From: Paracyclopina nana | Lineage: Eukaryota > Arthropoda > Copepoda > Cyclopoida > Cyclopettidae | Reading direction: 5' to 3' | Length of the DNA: 64,000 nucleotides | NCBI GenBank assembly: GCA_019096065.1 | Contig: JAGUCH010000007.1 | Coordinates: forward strand, 5,664,501 to 5,728,500 | Shown here: piece after piece, positions 21,631-31,737 of the stretch | Numbering within the stretch: the first letter of the stretch is position 1 | How the letters are laid out: every line of letters starts with the position of its first letter | Program-made: the position numbers and the translations under genes | The notes under the pieces: generated by a model | Seen by the model: the letters and a program-made list of their open reading frames with translations, nothing else | Told to the model about the DNA's origin: nothing | The model's database searches: none

Positions 21631-23391
21631 TTAGGTGGTGACGTTATTGGGAAGTAGGTCATGGTCCTGATTTTTAGTTTGTCGGAAGTAAGTCATTACG
21701 CGGAAATTCTTGAAGGCGTAGGAGTAGACCAGGAGAACCAAAACTAAGGAGATGACAGCAACAATGGCAATGATGATTAATGTCTCATTCCAAGTTGTGA
21801 CTGGTTCAAAATGGCTTTTGAGGAAAGCCAGAGAATGTGGGTCAGTTGGAGGTAAAGTGGAGTTGATCTGGTTGAGAGTCTTGAGAATGTCGTCTGGTGA
21901 CATATTGTGACCAAGCTGGAGAATTGGGACATTCCATTTGTAGGTTTCCATAGTCTTCTCCACTCTGATTTCTATGCCCCCAAACAATGTGAAGTGTGGA
22001 AGCTCAACATTGCAACCCTCTTCTAACTTGAAATGATGAAAGTGGTGTAGTTGGCTAGTTTTAGTGGTGCCATTGCTGCATGTCAGTTGATAATAAGTTG
22101 GATCCTCAGTAAAAGCAGAAAACTCGTTGTTCCCAAATGGAAGGATGCAATCGGTAGCTTGCCGTATTGCCAGTTTACAAGTTTTTAAAGCTTGATTGTG
22201 GTCTGCAAGATAGAGGGACATTACACAGGAAGGCTGATTTCTTTTGGCCAGATAGGATATATGGGGACAGATATAGTAGTTGTGCACCTTTTCACACATA
22301 GAGATGTCCGTGTGGGATAGCTCAAAGTGCGATCCGGATTCTTCGTGTAAGGCCAACATGTCATGTTCTGGATGAACTTCTACAGTTAGGCCTGGCGTGA
22401 TTTCAATGGGGAAGGGCAAGTAGCGATAGAGTGTCAAAACCTGATCTTCATTGGTAAGTGGCACATGTACAAGTAGGTTAAATCCGTCCACGTCAAAGAT
22501 TATGGAGGTCTCAAGCTGGTATAGGTAATGGGGGTCAGTAACAATTGGCTGTAAGCCCTTGTTGCGTGCCATCTTTGCGACCACTTTTAAGGAGCTGGAG
22601 GCTTCCTCGTAAGAGAGTAAGCCGTGGGCAAGTCTGTGACGGGCGCCGGCAGCTGCTGCAGCGACATACAAGTCAAGCTTATTTTCAATCAGACTAAGAA
22701 TGTGGTCAGATTGCATGGCTAGAACGGTGACTTCTATTTCTAGCTGGTTCTTGCTTACCAGGTTGGAAACAGCAGACAAGGCTTCTCTTAGTTTAGCAAT
22801 GTCCCTGTTTAAGCGGACGTTTTCATTAGTCTTACCAAGGAGGTGTATTATCTTGTCCTGGCGGAAACCCAGCTTGTTGATGTTTCTGGCAAGGTTGTCC
22901 ATCTTTCCTTGGTCAAGTAATCCGAATAGGGTTGATCCAATGCCCAGACCAGCGAGGCCTGCTAGGAGGAAACCAAGGAAACGTTTCTGTCTGGGGCCCT
23001 GGTTGTTGTCTGCATAAAGCGTATAGAAGCTAACAACATCGTTGTACTTCAATTCCATTCGGCAAGTGCGTTCATTGACAAGATCCATGAGAGTTTGGAG
23101 TACTAAGTCATTTGATTTAGAAGTGGCGGCGCTTGAGATGAGGAGCTGGAGGTTCTGAGCAACTGAAAAGTATTCCTTGAGATCATGAAGATTGACATTT
23201 ATGTAGATATGGCCATAATGGACCGAGACCATGGCTTTGCCAGCCCTTTGGAATCCATAGTGGGACCAGTCTGTATTGGAAGTTTTGATCAACAGCTGAG
23301 TTGTGGGGTTCTGCGTTTCAGCCAATCCCCTCCCTGTGGCCACAAAGTCTGCTACAAGTTGCAGAGCGATAAAGTACAGGTGTAGGTTCAT
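21631..23391 (-). CDS. env: F-like envelope protein of element A
   Basis: 586 codons, intact. Signal peptide at residues 1-20. The furin-type site RQKR at residues 134-137 is followed at once by a glycine/leucine-rich fusion-peptide-like stretch; a heptad-rich helix runs about 165-215; the cysteine-rich part begins near residue 350; the membrane span is about 537-560, with a 26-residue tail. This is the plan of baculovirus F and insect errantivirus envelopes (Baculo_F family). Its ATG overlaps the stop of the preceding frame as ATGA. Being whole while gag and pol are broken, it may be under constraint or simply young. Confidence 0.85.
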   Translation of the reverse strand: MNLHLYFIALQLVADFVATGRGLAETQNPTTQLLIKTSNTDWSHYGFQRAGKAMVSVHYGHIYINVNLHDLKEYFSVAQNLQLLISSAATSKSNDLVLQTLMDLVNERTCRMELKYNDVVSFYTLYADNNQGPRQKRFLGFLLAGLAGLGIGSTLFGLLDQGKMDNLARNINKLGFRQDKIIHLLGKTNENVRLNRDIAKLREALSAVSNLVSKNQLEIEVTVLAMQSDHILSLIENKLDLYVAAAAAGARHRLAHGLLSYEEASSSLKVVAKMARNKGLQPIVTDPHYLYQLETSIIFDVDGFNLLVHVPLTNEDQVLTLYRYLPFPIEITPGLTVEVHPEHDMLALHEESGSHFELSHTDISMCEKVHNYYICPHISYLAKRNQPSCVMSLYLADHNQALKTCKLAIRQATDCILPFGNNEFSAFTEDPTYYQLTCSNGTTKTSQLHHFHHFKLEEGCNVELPHFTLFGGIEIRVEKTMETYKWNVPILQLGHNMSPDDILKTLNQINSTLPPTDPHSLAFLKSHFEPVTTWNETLIIIAIVAVISLVLVLLVYSYAFKNFRVMTYFRQTKNQDHDLLPNNVTT

Positions 23392-24023
23392 TTCTTCTTC
23401 GTGTATTTCTTGTATTCAACTGGCCTGGAAGGTAAAACTGGATCTTGTATCTCGATATTTTTCGCAGCCGCAGCTCTATGGGTGGTAGCGGGTTGTTCGG
23501 TGGGAGCAGTAGCCTTTTTATAGGAACGGGCTTGGCGTTGGGCTTCAGGGTCGAGGGGGACAACCAGGTTGCCTAGCTTGGTACCAAAATCAGATAACGG
23601 TGAAATACCTTGCCGTAACCGCTGAAACAGCCCTGTGGGTTGATTATCAGTAGCAGATTCTGGGCTTGGTGGTTCCTCTTTAACGTTAGGCCGAGTGAAG
23701 TCAGTTGCAGACTCTTGATCAGTATCAGTTTTGATCAGGATGGGCTGCGGCGGAGGTGCCAGAGGGTTAAGAATGGTGATGTCGTCGTCTTCAATCCTTA
23801 TATAGCCAGACTTTGTTTCTGAGGCGTGCGTTTCATTTTCTTTTGCACGAGTTGCGACATCTGGCTTTGGGTTGTCGGGCAAGGCGCTTGACTGTGTAGG
23901 CCCAGGCATGTTGGCTGCGGATTTGCAAATTCGCAATCTGTCTTTGTGCACATATCTTGTTTTCTTTGTCTGCATGTGTTGGATGAGCACATTCTCATCT
24001 TGCAGACCCACAATAACATACAT
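23388..24023 (-). pseudogene. Post-integrase tail of element A pol
   Basis: 211 codons, in a frame different from the integrase because of an extra A in a run of A near 24047; in element B the corresponding region runs on without that base. The first part looks like the small barrel-like integrase C-terminal module; the rest is proline/acid-rich and ends in lysines. Its stop codon overlaps the envelope start. Confidence 0.65.
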
Positions 24024-24039
24024 GCCTTCCCAAGGTGAA

Positions 24040-25227
24040 TTAATTTTTAGGGTTAATCTTACGTAATTCAGGTCTGTGTAGCCACACCAGCATACCTTCT
24101 CTAAAGTCTTCTTGTTTTACCTTGGCATTGTGCTGTGCTGTGTATAACTCTTTGTAGTGAATGTTGTTTTCTGCGGCCACTCGTCGAGCAATTTGGAGAC
24201 GTTTTCCAATTTCGTCTTTGTAGCTATCGCCGTAATACTTGTGGTCTACCACATTTGGATCCATGTAAGGGGTCCTGGGGTGTACCCCAAACAGAAGGAA
24301 AAATGGGCTCATTTTTGTAGCCTTGCTAACGCCCACATTGTAGCTCAGCTGCAGTGCTGGTAACATTTCTTCCCAGTCAAGTGTCGAATCCAAATCTAGC
24401 GTCTTCTGCAAATAGCTAATGATATGCTTATTAATTACTTCGGCCGCAGCGTTAGTCTGGGGGTGCTTGGGGCTTGTTTTCTTTTTATCAATTTGCAGTA
24501 GCGAGAACAGTTCATCGTTTACCTTTGCTGTAAATTCCTTACCACCATCAGTCACTAAAATGCACGGTGATCCATAGCGTGAAATCCACCTGTAAAAAAT
24601 GCCTCGGCTAACTGTTTCTGGGGTCTTGTCTGGCAACACCACGAACTCGGCATACTTTGTGAAAGCATCCGTGATGACTAGGATAAACTTCTTTTGTCGA
24701 CCTGATGTCCGTAGTGGCCCAAAGAGATCGCAGTGTATTCGTTCAAACGGCCCTCTAGGTTGTGACAGAGGGTGTAAGGGAGTGTTAGAAAACTGCGATT
24801 TCTGCTTGCTCTTGTCACATTTCCAGCATGAGCTAATGTATTCTTCCACATCGGCCATCATTCTTGGCCAGAAATACTGTTCTCGTATTCGTTCGCACGT
24901 TTTGTAAACTCCTTTGTGGCCAACAGCAGCATGAGCAGCACTAATGATGTCGGCCTGGCATATAGCCGGTGCGCAAATAACCCGGCGGCCTAGTTGCCCA
25001 ATTTTTATCAGCAAGATGTCATCCTTGAGCTCACAGTGCTTGGCATATCTATTCACAATTCGCTTCAATTCGGGTGAAGATGGCATCAAATCGCTCTTTA
25101 TCTTGGAGATCAGAGCGGAAAGCACCGTGTCTGAATTCTGCAGCTGCTTCATGACTTCTAAATCCTCTAGGGCTTCTGTAGAGACCCCATACACACAGGC
25201 GTTGATAAGGCGCAAGGCCTCGGGCAC
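24040..25227 (-). CDS. Integrase of element A
   Basis: 395 codons. Zinc-binding H-x4-H at residues 99/104 and C-x2-C at 134/137. Catalytic triad D167, D227, E263 with the classic 35-residue spacing between the last two. It inserts retroelement DNA into the genome. The frame starts within the RNase H-integrase linker, so it is part of a pol polyprotein, not a separate gene. The downstream frameshift cuts off its C-terminal module. Confidence 0.85.
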   Translation of the reverse strand: MPEALRLINACVYGVSTEALEDLEVMKQLQNSDTVLSALISKIKSDLMPSSPELKRIVNRYAKHCELKDDILLIKIGQLGRRVICAPAICQADIISAAHAAVGHKGVYKTCERIREQYFWPRMMADVEEYISSCWKCDKSKQKSQFSNTPLHPLSQPRGPFERIHCDLFGPLRTSGRQKKFILVITDAFTKYAEFVVLPDKTPETVSRGIFYRWISRYGSPCILVTDGGKEFTAKVNDELFSLLQIDKKKTSPKHPQTNAAAEVINKHIISYLQKTLDLDSTLDWEEMLPALQLSYNVGVSKATKMSPFFLLFGVHPRTPYMDPNVVDHKYYGDSYKDEIGKRLQIARRVAAENNIHYKELYTAQHNAKVKQEDFREGMLVWLHRPELRKINPKN

Positions 25228-25243
25228 ATTCCTAGAACAAAAG

Positions 25244-26312
25244 TCAGCAGGGTTTTTGTTTTTGGACCGTAAATGAATGCTGTATCACGAGGTCCTGGAG
25301 GCGAGAAAGAGTGCGAGTATGGGTCTTGTTGAGTTTCTCCAAGGGCTTGTGATCACTGTACAATGTAAACTTGGTTCCGGTAAGGTAGACAGCATAGTGT
25401 TCAATTGCCCAGGTGCACGCCAATAGTTCAAGTAGATAAGGTGTGTAGTTTTTCTCATGTTTTAGCAGACTCCTCGAGGCATAGCTGATTACCCTAGTCT
25501 CTTTGTATTGGTACTGGATTAACACGGCGCCCAATCACCATCCAAACTGTTTTCTACACTGGCTTGGGAAGCCTCCATGTATCAAAGGTTGTCGAGCTCT
25601 GGCTTAGGGTAAGCCCACACAGGTTCACTGCACAGGAGCTCCTTCAATTTCTGAAAAGACTGTAAGGCTTGAGGGGGCAAAGGGCCAGAACGCCAGCTGG
25701 AGTCCTTGCAAGTTAACTGTGATAAGGCATGTGAGTGTTTGCTAAACCTTGGAATGCAGGACCGAAAGAAGTTGCATAATCCCAGAAATTGCCTTATTTC
25801 ACGGACAGTAGTTGGAGGAGGAGCATCTTCTATGGCTTGTAATTTCCTCCTATTGGGTTGGTAACCTGTAGGTGTTAAAGTGAAGCCTAGATAAGTGCAT
25901 TCCGTAGTTCCGAAGGAGCATTTGGGGAGGTTGATTTTTAGATTTGCTCTTCGAAGCCGCATGAAACATTCCTCCAAACCTGCAATCATGTCATTGTGAT
26001 CAGTTCCCTTGACTAAAATATCATCCAAATAAAGCAAAACTCGTTTGGGAGTCAGGTGTTCAAACACTTTCATCATCATACGCTGAAATGATAGGGGCAT
26101 GTTGCAAAGTCCAAACGGTGCCCTGCAGTATTGGAATTGGCCTCTCCCCGGAAAAAGTAAATGCAGTCAAGTGTTTGGAAGATTCATCCATTTGCATTTG
26201 GTGAAAGCCATTGCGGAGGTCTAATTGTGAGAAAAGTTGGGTTCCTGACCTTCCAATGTCATCGATGCATTCGGAGATGAGTGGGAGGCGATAGCTTGAT
26301 GGCTCTGTTTTG
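25244..26312 (-). pseudogene. Reverse transcriptase and RNase H of element A, broken
   Basis: 25582-26100 holds the RT active site YLDD (residues 24-27 of that frame) and the following LGF and thumb region. Upstream RT fingers are visible in another frame to about 26200. 25244-25534 is RNase H-like (TLYSDHKPL motif). Compared with element B, there is a frameshift near 25570 and a deletion before the integrase. It is Ty3/Gypsy type. The N-terminal RT and the whole protease are missing. Confidence 0.8.
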
Positions 26313-26377
26313 CCAAAAATGAGGCCTACCAATTTATGGTGAAGCTTCACCATAAATTGGTAGGCCTCATTTTTGGC
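26312..26377. repeat. 66-bp perfect palindrome at a deletion junction
   Basis: Centre at AAGCTT (26342-26347); every base from 26312 to 26377 pairs. One arm is gag coding sequence and the other its inverted duplicate, directly joined to RT sequence. Confidence 0.95.
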
Positions 26378-26977
26378 CAATTCCTGGACCTCTGGCAGTT
26401 TACCCGCGGCAACCAGAGTGGTGGGGGTGTTCTCCAAAGGTGAGAAGTTCTCCATTAAGGTCAGGGTCCCAGTTTTGACCCTATCAAAGAAGTCCTTGAC
26501 TGTCTCATTAGGCTCCTGTACCAAGGAGTCTTCAATTGCAGATTCTTCAGCCAAGGTGCACACATGGTGGAAACGAGCAAGAAAAATCTTCTTCAATCCA
26601 TTAGGCCCCTACCAAGTGGAGGGTGTCCGCTTCTCCTCAGCCAAAATATTATACCACTGACCTGCTTTGCCTTTCAAGGCCAAAGCTGCATAACTTGCAG
26701 TGGCTTCATCACTCCAGCGGGGTTGTTCAGCAGCAGCAGCCCCTTGGTTGACAATGGTACGCAGGTGATCTATGCGTGTCACCCAGGCTCGAGGTCCAAG
26801 CTTGTCCGTCGATCGGTCTCCAGAAAACTCAGGCAAATCGATTGCCTTGATTGCCCTGTTGGCCATGGCAGTAGTGCTGTGACTGCCCAATTGATCCAAT
26901 TTGCCCGCAGGCTCCTCTTGATTACCAGGCTCCACTGGTACGTCTTCTTCACCTGCAACTCGTCCTGAGCCAGGCAT
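26378..26977 (-). pseudogene. gag: Gag of element A, truncated
   Basis: The first ATG is at 26977. A conserved AIDLPEFSGD motif and a GQWYN motif are shared with the D gag. A frameshift lies near 26600, then the frame continues to the palindrome. The zinc-knuckle part and the protease have been deleted. Confidence 0.75.
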
Positions 26978-27092
26978 ATACACTGACTATGTTCCGGCGC
27001 AAAGTCTGCTCTTTTGCAAGCAAGCAAAAAGGGCAGAGTCCCTCCCCCAGGTTAAAAACGAGGACGTGAGGTCGAAAACCAGATGCCACCAA

Positions 27093-27320
27093 TAATGGAT
27101 CCTGGACTTCCCAAGATCCTAACAACTATGGCAAGCCGGAATGAGCACAACTTGCTAGCTCAAAGTCAGTATCAAATCTGTTCCTTTATTGCAGTACTCG
27201 CGCATATATATCTGTCGCACAAGGTTACGGCACTATCATAAGAGTGAGTGTTGTTAGGCGGAAGAAGGAAAAGGGTTAGTTGCGTAAAAGAGTGATTGCC
27301 AGGAAGTCAAAAGTACAATA
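27093..27320 (-). repeat. 5' LTR of element A
   Basis: 228 bp, followed on the minus strand by primer-binding site TGGTGGCAT (from 27091). The leader to the gag ATG is about 115 bases. Confidence 0.92.
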
Positions 27321-27797
27321 AGATCTTCCTCAGTAATCTTTCCGTTGCCACGCACTATTGTTGATTCTATGAAGCGCCTGACGGAGATTTGGTTTTTAGT
27401 CATGCGAAGTCCTTCCTTAAGGCCACTCTCAGTGATTCTGCGAAGTTGGACAATAGGGCTGGCTTGAAGATGGGTAAGTTGAACTTGTTTCCGCCACTTT
27501 TGTGGATGAGTATGAGTAGGATACGTTGCATCAACCATATTGGCTACAACCTTACTTTCTTCCACTGTCTTTTCTTGAAGGGTCAGCTGGCCACATCTTT
27601 GGACCAATTCATCATAAGCCCTAGGGTATGCTGACTCTTTCTTGCGTAAAAGTTTGCCCGTAGAATATGCCAAACTTTGGAGCACCGTGGGTAAACCTTG
27701 AATGTACTCTGTCTCCTCCTTGTGAATAATCGAAGCCACTGACGATGCTTGGCTGCTTGGGCGGCTTACTTGTCTAAATGCAATGCAACTTGACCTT

Positions 27798-28000
27798 CTG
27801 GACCCGCGATTCAAAATGGCCTAGTCTCTGCGACTCTCTGAATATAACTAGTTGCTTTATTTGAAGGACCAAGCATATTTATAGACTCAAACAGGGAAGT
27901 GTAATGATAAAGGCAGCTTAACGGTGGAAGGGTTGCTATGCGGAATCGAAGGTTGCAAGGAAGTAGGAAGACGCAATGTGCAAGTCCATTTTGCACATTA
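27798..28000 (-). repeat. 3' LTR of element D, outer end altered
   Basis: About 203 bases matching 32801-33012; the last 9 or so bases are diverged or lost. AATAAA-type signal CAAATAAAGC on the minus strand. Confidence 0.8.
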
Positions 28001-28035
28001 TCCCTCCCCAGGGATAGGGCCGAAGACAATCGGGC

Positions 28036-28463
28036 TTAGGTTGTAGCATCCTGCCTTTGAAGTGGTTGCAACTCATGCGGAGGGGCCGTTGCTGTGACAT
28101 TGATGTTAAAAGGAGCGTTGGGGGTACCCTGACGTCTTCTGGATTGCCAAAAGTTCCTAAGGGCTCCAATAGCCAGACATCCGCAAGTTAGGAAGGCAAC
28201 TCCAACAATCGAATAAAGGGCATAGTCTACCAGGTCCATGATCCCTTGAGACTAGGGTAAGCCGCCTTGATCATCTTCAGAGTGTGCAAATCCATGGGGT
28301 GGTACGTCACGTTGCCAATGCTGGTGATTAATTGATGGATTTGGCTGTTGTCTGCTTCCAATCTTTGTGCCCAGTGATCAATTTTTCCCGTATAGACTCG
28401 TTGAGGTACCGTCGTCGTAAAGTCGGTAATCTGGAAGAGAACAAAGTTAGTTAAATTGACCAT
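28036..28463 (-). pseudogene. Membrane-anchored C-terminus of an envelope-like protein (element D)
   Basis: Two overlapping frames (28227-28463 and 28036-28239) look like one gene shifted by a base near 28235. The second holds a clear membrane span (about 20 hydrophobic residues, VGVAFLTCGCLAIGAL) followed by a basic, then polar tail. Its place just before the polypurine tract is that of env. The ectodomain is missing, cut at 28462 by the inverted fragment. Confidence 0.5.
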
Positions 28464-28683
28464 AAAAAGACTAAAGAATGTGTATCGCTTCCCCTACGCA
28501 AACGAAGCAACAGAAGAGCTGGACGAGATAAGATACATAGGAGTTGCCAACACCATAGAAGCAAACGACTACATAATCCGAGGAGTGATGCGACAAGACG
28601 CTCGAGACCCTAATCCAGAAACGACTTACCTCATAATAAGCAGAAGCCTGGATGGCAAAATACTCAGGCCCAAATACTTGAGG
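28462..28683 (+). pseudogene. Inverted fragment of a C-type envelope gene
   Basis: Reads on the plus strand, against everything around it. It matches residues of about 346-420 of the envelope at 9047-10783 with most residues identical. It begins exactly where the D envelope remnant stops and ends at a point adjoining the start of the fragment at 33347-34030. Confidence 0.75.
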
Positions 28684-28706
28684 CTACTTGAGTAGGCCAA
28701 AATGGC

Positions 28707-29387
28707 TTAAATTCGAAACCTGTCCAGTTCACAGTATTTCTGGCAGTGATCCTTCAGGAATTGTTGCGGTATTGCCACTAATTTCCCGTGGTCTATTTTG
28801 GGGTCGCCCCTGAGGTGGAATCTCCATCGGTAGGCCATTAGGCCAATAATGCTTTCGTATAATGCGTCCAGAGGCATTGGCCTTGGCTGGAAGTGCTCAT
28901 CTTTAAAGTGCTCTGGGTGATGCCGGTTTCTAAGGAAATGTTCTCGTAGTGCCAAGTCGAAAGCGATGCCCTTGTGGTTCCTTACAAATCCGTCGGTGAG
29001 TCCGATGAGCTCGTCAAAGTTGTGCAGGCTGGAGGTGTCGTGCGAAGATATTGTTTCTCGTGATACTATGGAGTGCCATGGTGAAGGTTTTAGGCGTTCG
29101 TATGTTGCAATCACAAAAACTCTGTGCTTGCATGTTCTTTCCACGTACTGACGTACTCCGAACCAAGTGAGCTCACGTAATATTTCCCGCTCTTGTGGAA
29201 GCGCGGGCGGGATGAAGTAAATTCCTATCCAGTATTTTCTTATTAGTTCGAGTGCCAGCCGTTTTTTCTCTGGCGGCCATGCCAACAGTTTGCCTGCAGT
29301 GAGTTCCATTTCTTGTGGCTTCTTGAGCTCAGGCTGTACTGGGCGCATGGTGCCGCGCAGGTGGTTTGCGGCTCGGGTCGAATGCAT
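28707..29387 (-). CDS. DUF5662-like protein in element D
   Basis: 226 codons (or 213 from an inner ATG at 29348). Residues 116-117 HD, then H150 and H156-H157-P-E-H160 followed about 18 residues on by an acidic helix (LDALYESI). This HD...H...HHPEH...E pattern is what I know from the DUF5662 family, thought to be a metal-binding helical fold found in phages and large DNA viruses. A role in nucleotide handling is only a guess. It starts about 40 bases after the protease-tail ORF and is intact. Finding it in an LTR element is unexpected. Confidence 0.55.
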   Translation of the reverse strand: MHSTRAANHLRGTMRPVQPELKKPQEMELTAGKLLAWPPEKKRLALELIRKYWIGIYFIPPALPQEREILRELTWFGVRQYVERTCKHRVFVIATYERLKPSPWHSIVSRETISSHDTSSLHNFDELIGLTDGFVRNHKGIAFDLALREHFLRNRHHPEHFKDEHFQPRPMPLDALYESIIGLMAYRWRFHLRGDPKIDHGKLVAIPQQFLKDHCQKYCELDRFRI

Positions 29388-29427
29388 TAGTTAGGGCAAT
29401 GCGCATAGTGTATACCCGGCCTGTGGG

Positions 29428-31730
29428 TTATAGGGTACCTTTATACAGGCGATACATGTCATCCCGTGTAACTCTGTGCCTCATTAGTACTCGTTGCAGC
29501 TCCTCGCTCTCGTTGTCCAACGCCATGGCTCTGAGGAAAATGGCGTAGTCAAATCGCGGTGCTACTATGTTTTTCCCTCTCCATTCTTGTAACACTTGTT
29601 GTTTTAATTGAGTGCGATAAGGTGAGTCCCCGTTGTCGGGGTTAAATATTTCGCTAAGCTTTTTTCTATCCGCTAATGGCAAGGGCCTATCCCTGGGTTC
29701 GAGGGGTATGTAATGTACTTTTTTTGTATAAGCTCTTGCTTCTCGGTAGTTCACAGGTTTTCTATTCCGCAGTCTTCGCATCACATCGTCTACTGTGCTA
29801 GGTGGTGAGACCAACTCGTCTTCCTCGTCGGGAGGAGGCGATCTGGCAGCTGCTCCGTATTCTCCCACGTCTTCATATACGTCAGGGTCGGGCGAGGGGT
29901 CGCGGTTGCTTGAAGGAAGCAGAGGGGACATCTCTGTCCCAGACTCTTCTTTTCGTGCTTTAGGTGATTTGAAAGGGGAGGTGAAGGCCCGTGACAGTCT
30001 TTTGAAGCCTTCTATTAGTTTAGATTTGCTCTCCGGACTGGCAAGGCTAGTCTGTTTTTCAAATTCTTCTATGAACTCTTTCGTATTATCGAAGGCCTTG
30101 GTTAGGTCTGTAGGTTGTAGTAATCCCGAGAACAGCGAGTCCTGCGGCTCGATGGAGGCCTTGGCGAAGGAGTCCGCTAGAGACTCGATTTCAAGGTCCA
30201 TGTTTCTGTTGGAGAATTTTATTCTAGAAAGCTCAGCCTGTAAATTGTTCTCGTTTAATATAGGGTGGTCCGGAGAGAAACTCCCATCCGTATCGAAGGA
30301 TTGGTTTTGCTCCCGGTCCTTTGGAAATGCTTTAGATATTGAGCTGTAGTCCGGGTTAACTGGTTCAGTTGGCTTGTCAGGCGTAGAGTATTCCATCGTT
30401 TTTGGGTTATGCTGCGGAGCCTGTTTTTTGACTCTGTCTAGTGCTAGCTGTCTGAACGAGGGCATGTTCTTATCAAGGCCTAACTGTGATTTTACTTCTT
30501 CTGGTGAGTCTTTATGTCTGGCCTTGAACTGTTTCCAGTCTTTGAGAACAATATCATGTGCTTGCTGCCTTACTCGAGCGATGTCTTCTGGCTTGAAGAT
30601 GTCGGCGGCCTTTCTTTGCAGGAGACTGCCAGTTTCTAGTGCTGTCTGCAGATGTCTGTCATACGAGGTTGACGTGTCTGATGTGGATTCGGAGATGAGC
30701 TGTTCTACTAGCTCTTTCTGAGCGAGCTCGTCTGCTTTCCTTTTACTAGCTGGCTTTACTAGGGGATTTGTAAGAAATTGTCTTATTTCTTTCGAACTCT
30801 CGTTTTTGCTAATTTCCTCTGGGGTGTAGGTGCATAATAGCAGGTCAGTAATCTTCTCAGGAAGCATCGAGTATAGTTCGTGAAACCTGTATATTTTGAT
30901 TTGATCAAGCCCTACTTGCCTTTCTTTTCCTTTACGCAGATAAGGCTTAACCGTAGCTTGCGTGCGTGATACTTCTATTATTTCGTGTAGTTCTGACATG
31001 AACCTGCGTTTGTGTTTATTACTCAGCAACTCGCCGACTTCCATAAGGTTGTCGCAGGGGAACACTTCGCCAATTACAGTACCTTTCTTCAATTGTACTG
31101 GTTCCAGACCGTAGTTTACCACATTGATCCAAGCTGTTCCATCCTCACCAGGTGTCACTACAAAGTCATTATTACAGATGGTTTCTGTTGGTATTCGGAG
31201 GGCCTCTCCCACGTCCTTTTTATAGTAGTGAAGGGGTGCTTTAATCGATGTCATTGACGCAGACCTCTGAGGTACATAGAGATCATGTGTGAGGCACACT
31301 TGTTGAGGCTCTGAAATGAACACTTTATCAGTCACTGCATCATAAGCCAATTTGCCTTTTTTGATTAAGTCCATTCCGATGATACCATCCACTTGGAGAT
31401 TGTCAGCCACATAAAATTTATGTTCAAAGTCCGTGTCCTTAAGTTTGAATTGCAGCTTGTGGATGCCCTTAATGTGGAGTTTTGATCCAGAAACACATTT
31501 TGCAATCATGGGATGAGTGCACGGAGTTATTCTGGCCTCTGGTAAATGTCGTCTCAGAGCCTTTGTTCCTAGTAGGCTGATAGTGGCACCTGTGTCATAT
31601 AATAGATTAATTTTTCTAGTGGGGGATAATGTGAGAGTCACAAAGGGTCGCTTGGATCCGCTCCTTACTTCATATACATTGGTTACCCTTTGTGAGTAGC
31701 GGCTTTTAGGGGTTTGCAAGCCACCTACAA
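29428..31730 (-). CDS. Protease with about 600-residue novel tail (element D)
   Basis: 763 codons open from 31719, entered from gag by -1 frameshift. The retropepsin active site DTGA is at residues 42-45, and the distal IIGMDLI motif at 113-119. A short conserved post-protease region, also seen in H, ends near residue 235. From there on nothing resembles RT, RNase H or integrase. The tail has a charged helical part, then a Ser/Pro/Asp-rich disordered part (about 500-640), then a basic helical end. One uninterrupted frame over 2.3 kb argues for recent selection. The role of the tail is unknown. Confidence 0.75.
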
Positions 31731-31737
31731 GTTTAAA
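31699..31737 (-). promoter_or_regulatory. -1 ribosomal frameshift signal between gag and protease
   Basis: Slippery heptamer T TTA AAC at 31731-31737, in the zinc-knuckle frame and four codons from the gag stop (31725-31727). After a 6-base spacer there is a 7-bp hairpin, GTGGCTT (31718-31724) pairing with AAGCCGC (31699-31705), with a 12-base loop. Slipping back one base enters the protease frame. Confidence 0.8.

Larger units (their letters stand above)
21381..27320 (-). mobile_element. Ty3/Gypsy-type element A with envelope
   Basis: Two 228-bp LTRs and a 4-bp duplication AGAT (21377-21380 and 27321-27324) define it exactly. The order on the minus strand is LTR, PBS TGGTGGCAT, gag, RT, RNase H, integrase, post-integrase tail, env, polypurine tract (GGGGAGGGA), LTR. 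The order RT-RNase H-integrase is Ty3/Gypsy, and env after integrase makes it errantivirus-like. Gag to RT is joined across a deletion with a 66-bp palindrome, and pol has frameshifts. The LTRs differ at 5 of 228 positions, so insertion is fairly recent. Confidence 0.92.
21034..27814 (-). pseudogene. Unknown ORF interrupted by element A
   Basis: 27325-27814 and 21034-21376 form one frame once element A and one AGAT copy are discounted; together about 275 codons. The second half is helical and acidic/polar with a pair of cysteines; no family recognised. It abuts the 3' LTR of element D at one end and a type G LTR at the other, so it is probably a gene of another retroelement. There is no ATG at its upstream end, where the junction with the D LTR probably cut it. 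Confidence 0.45.
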
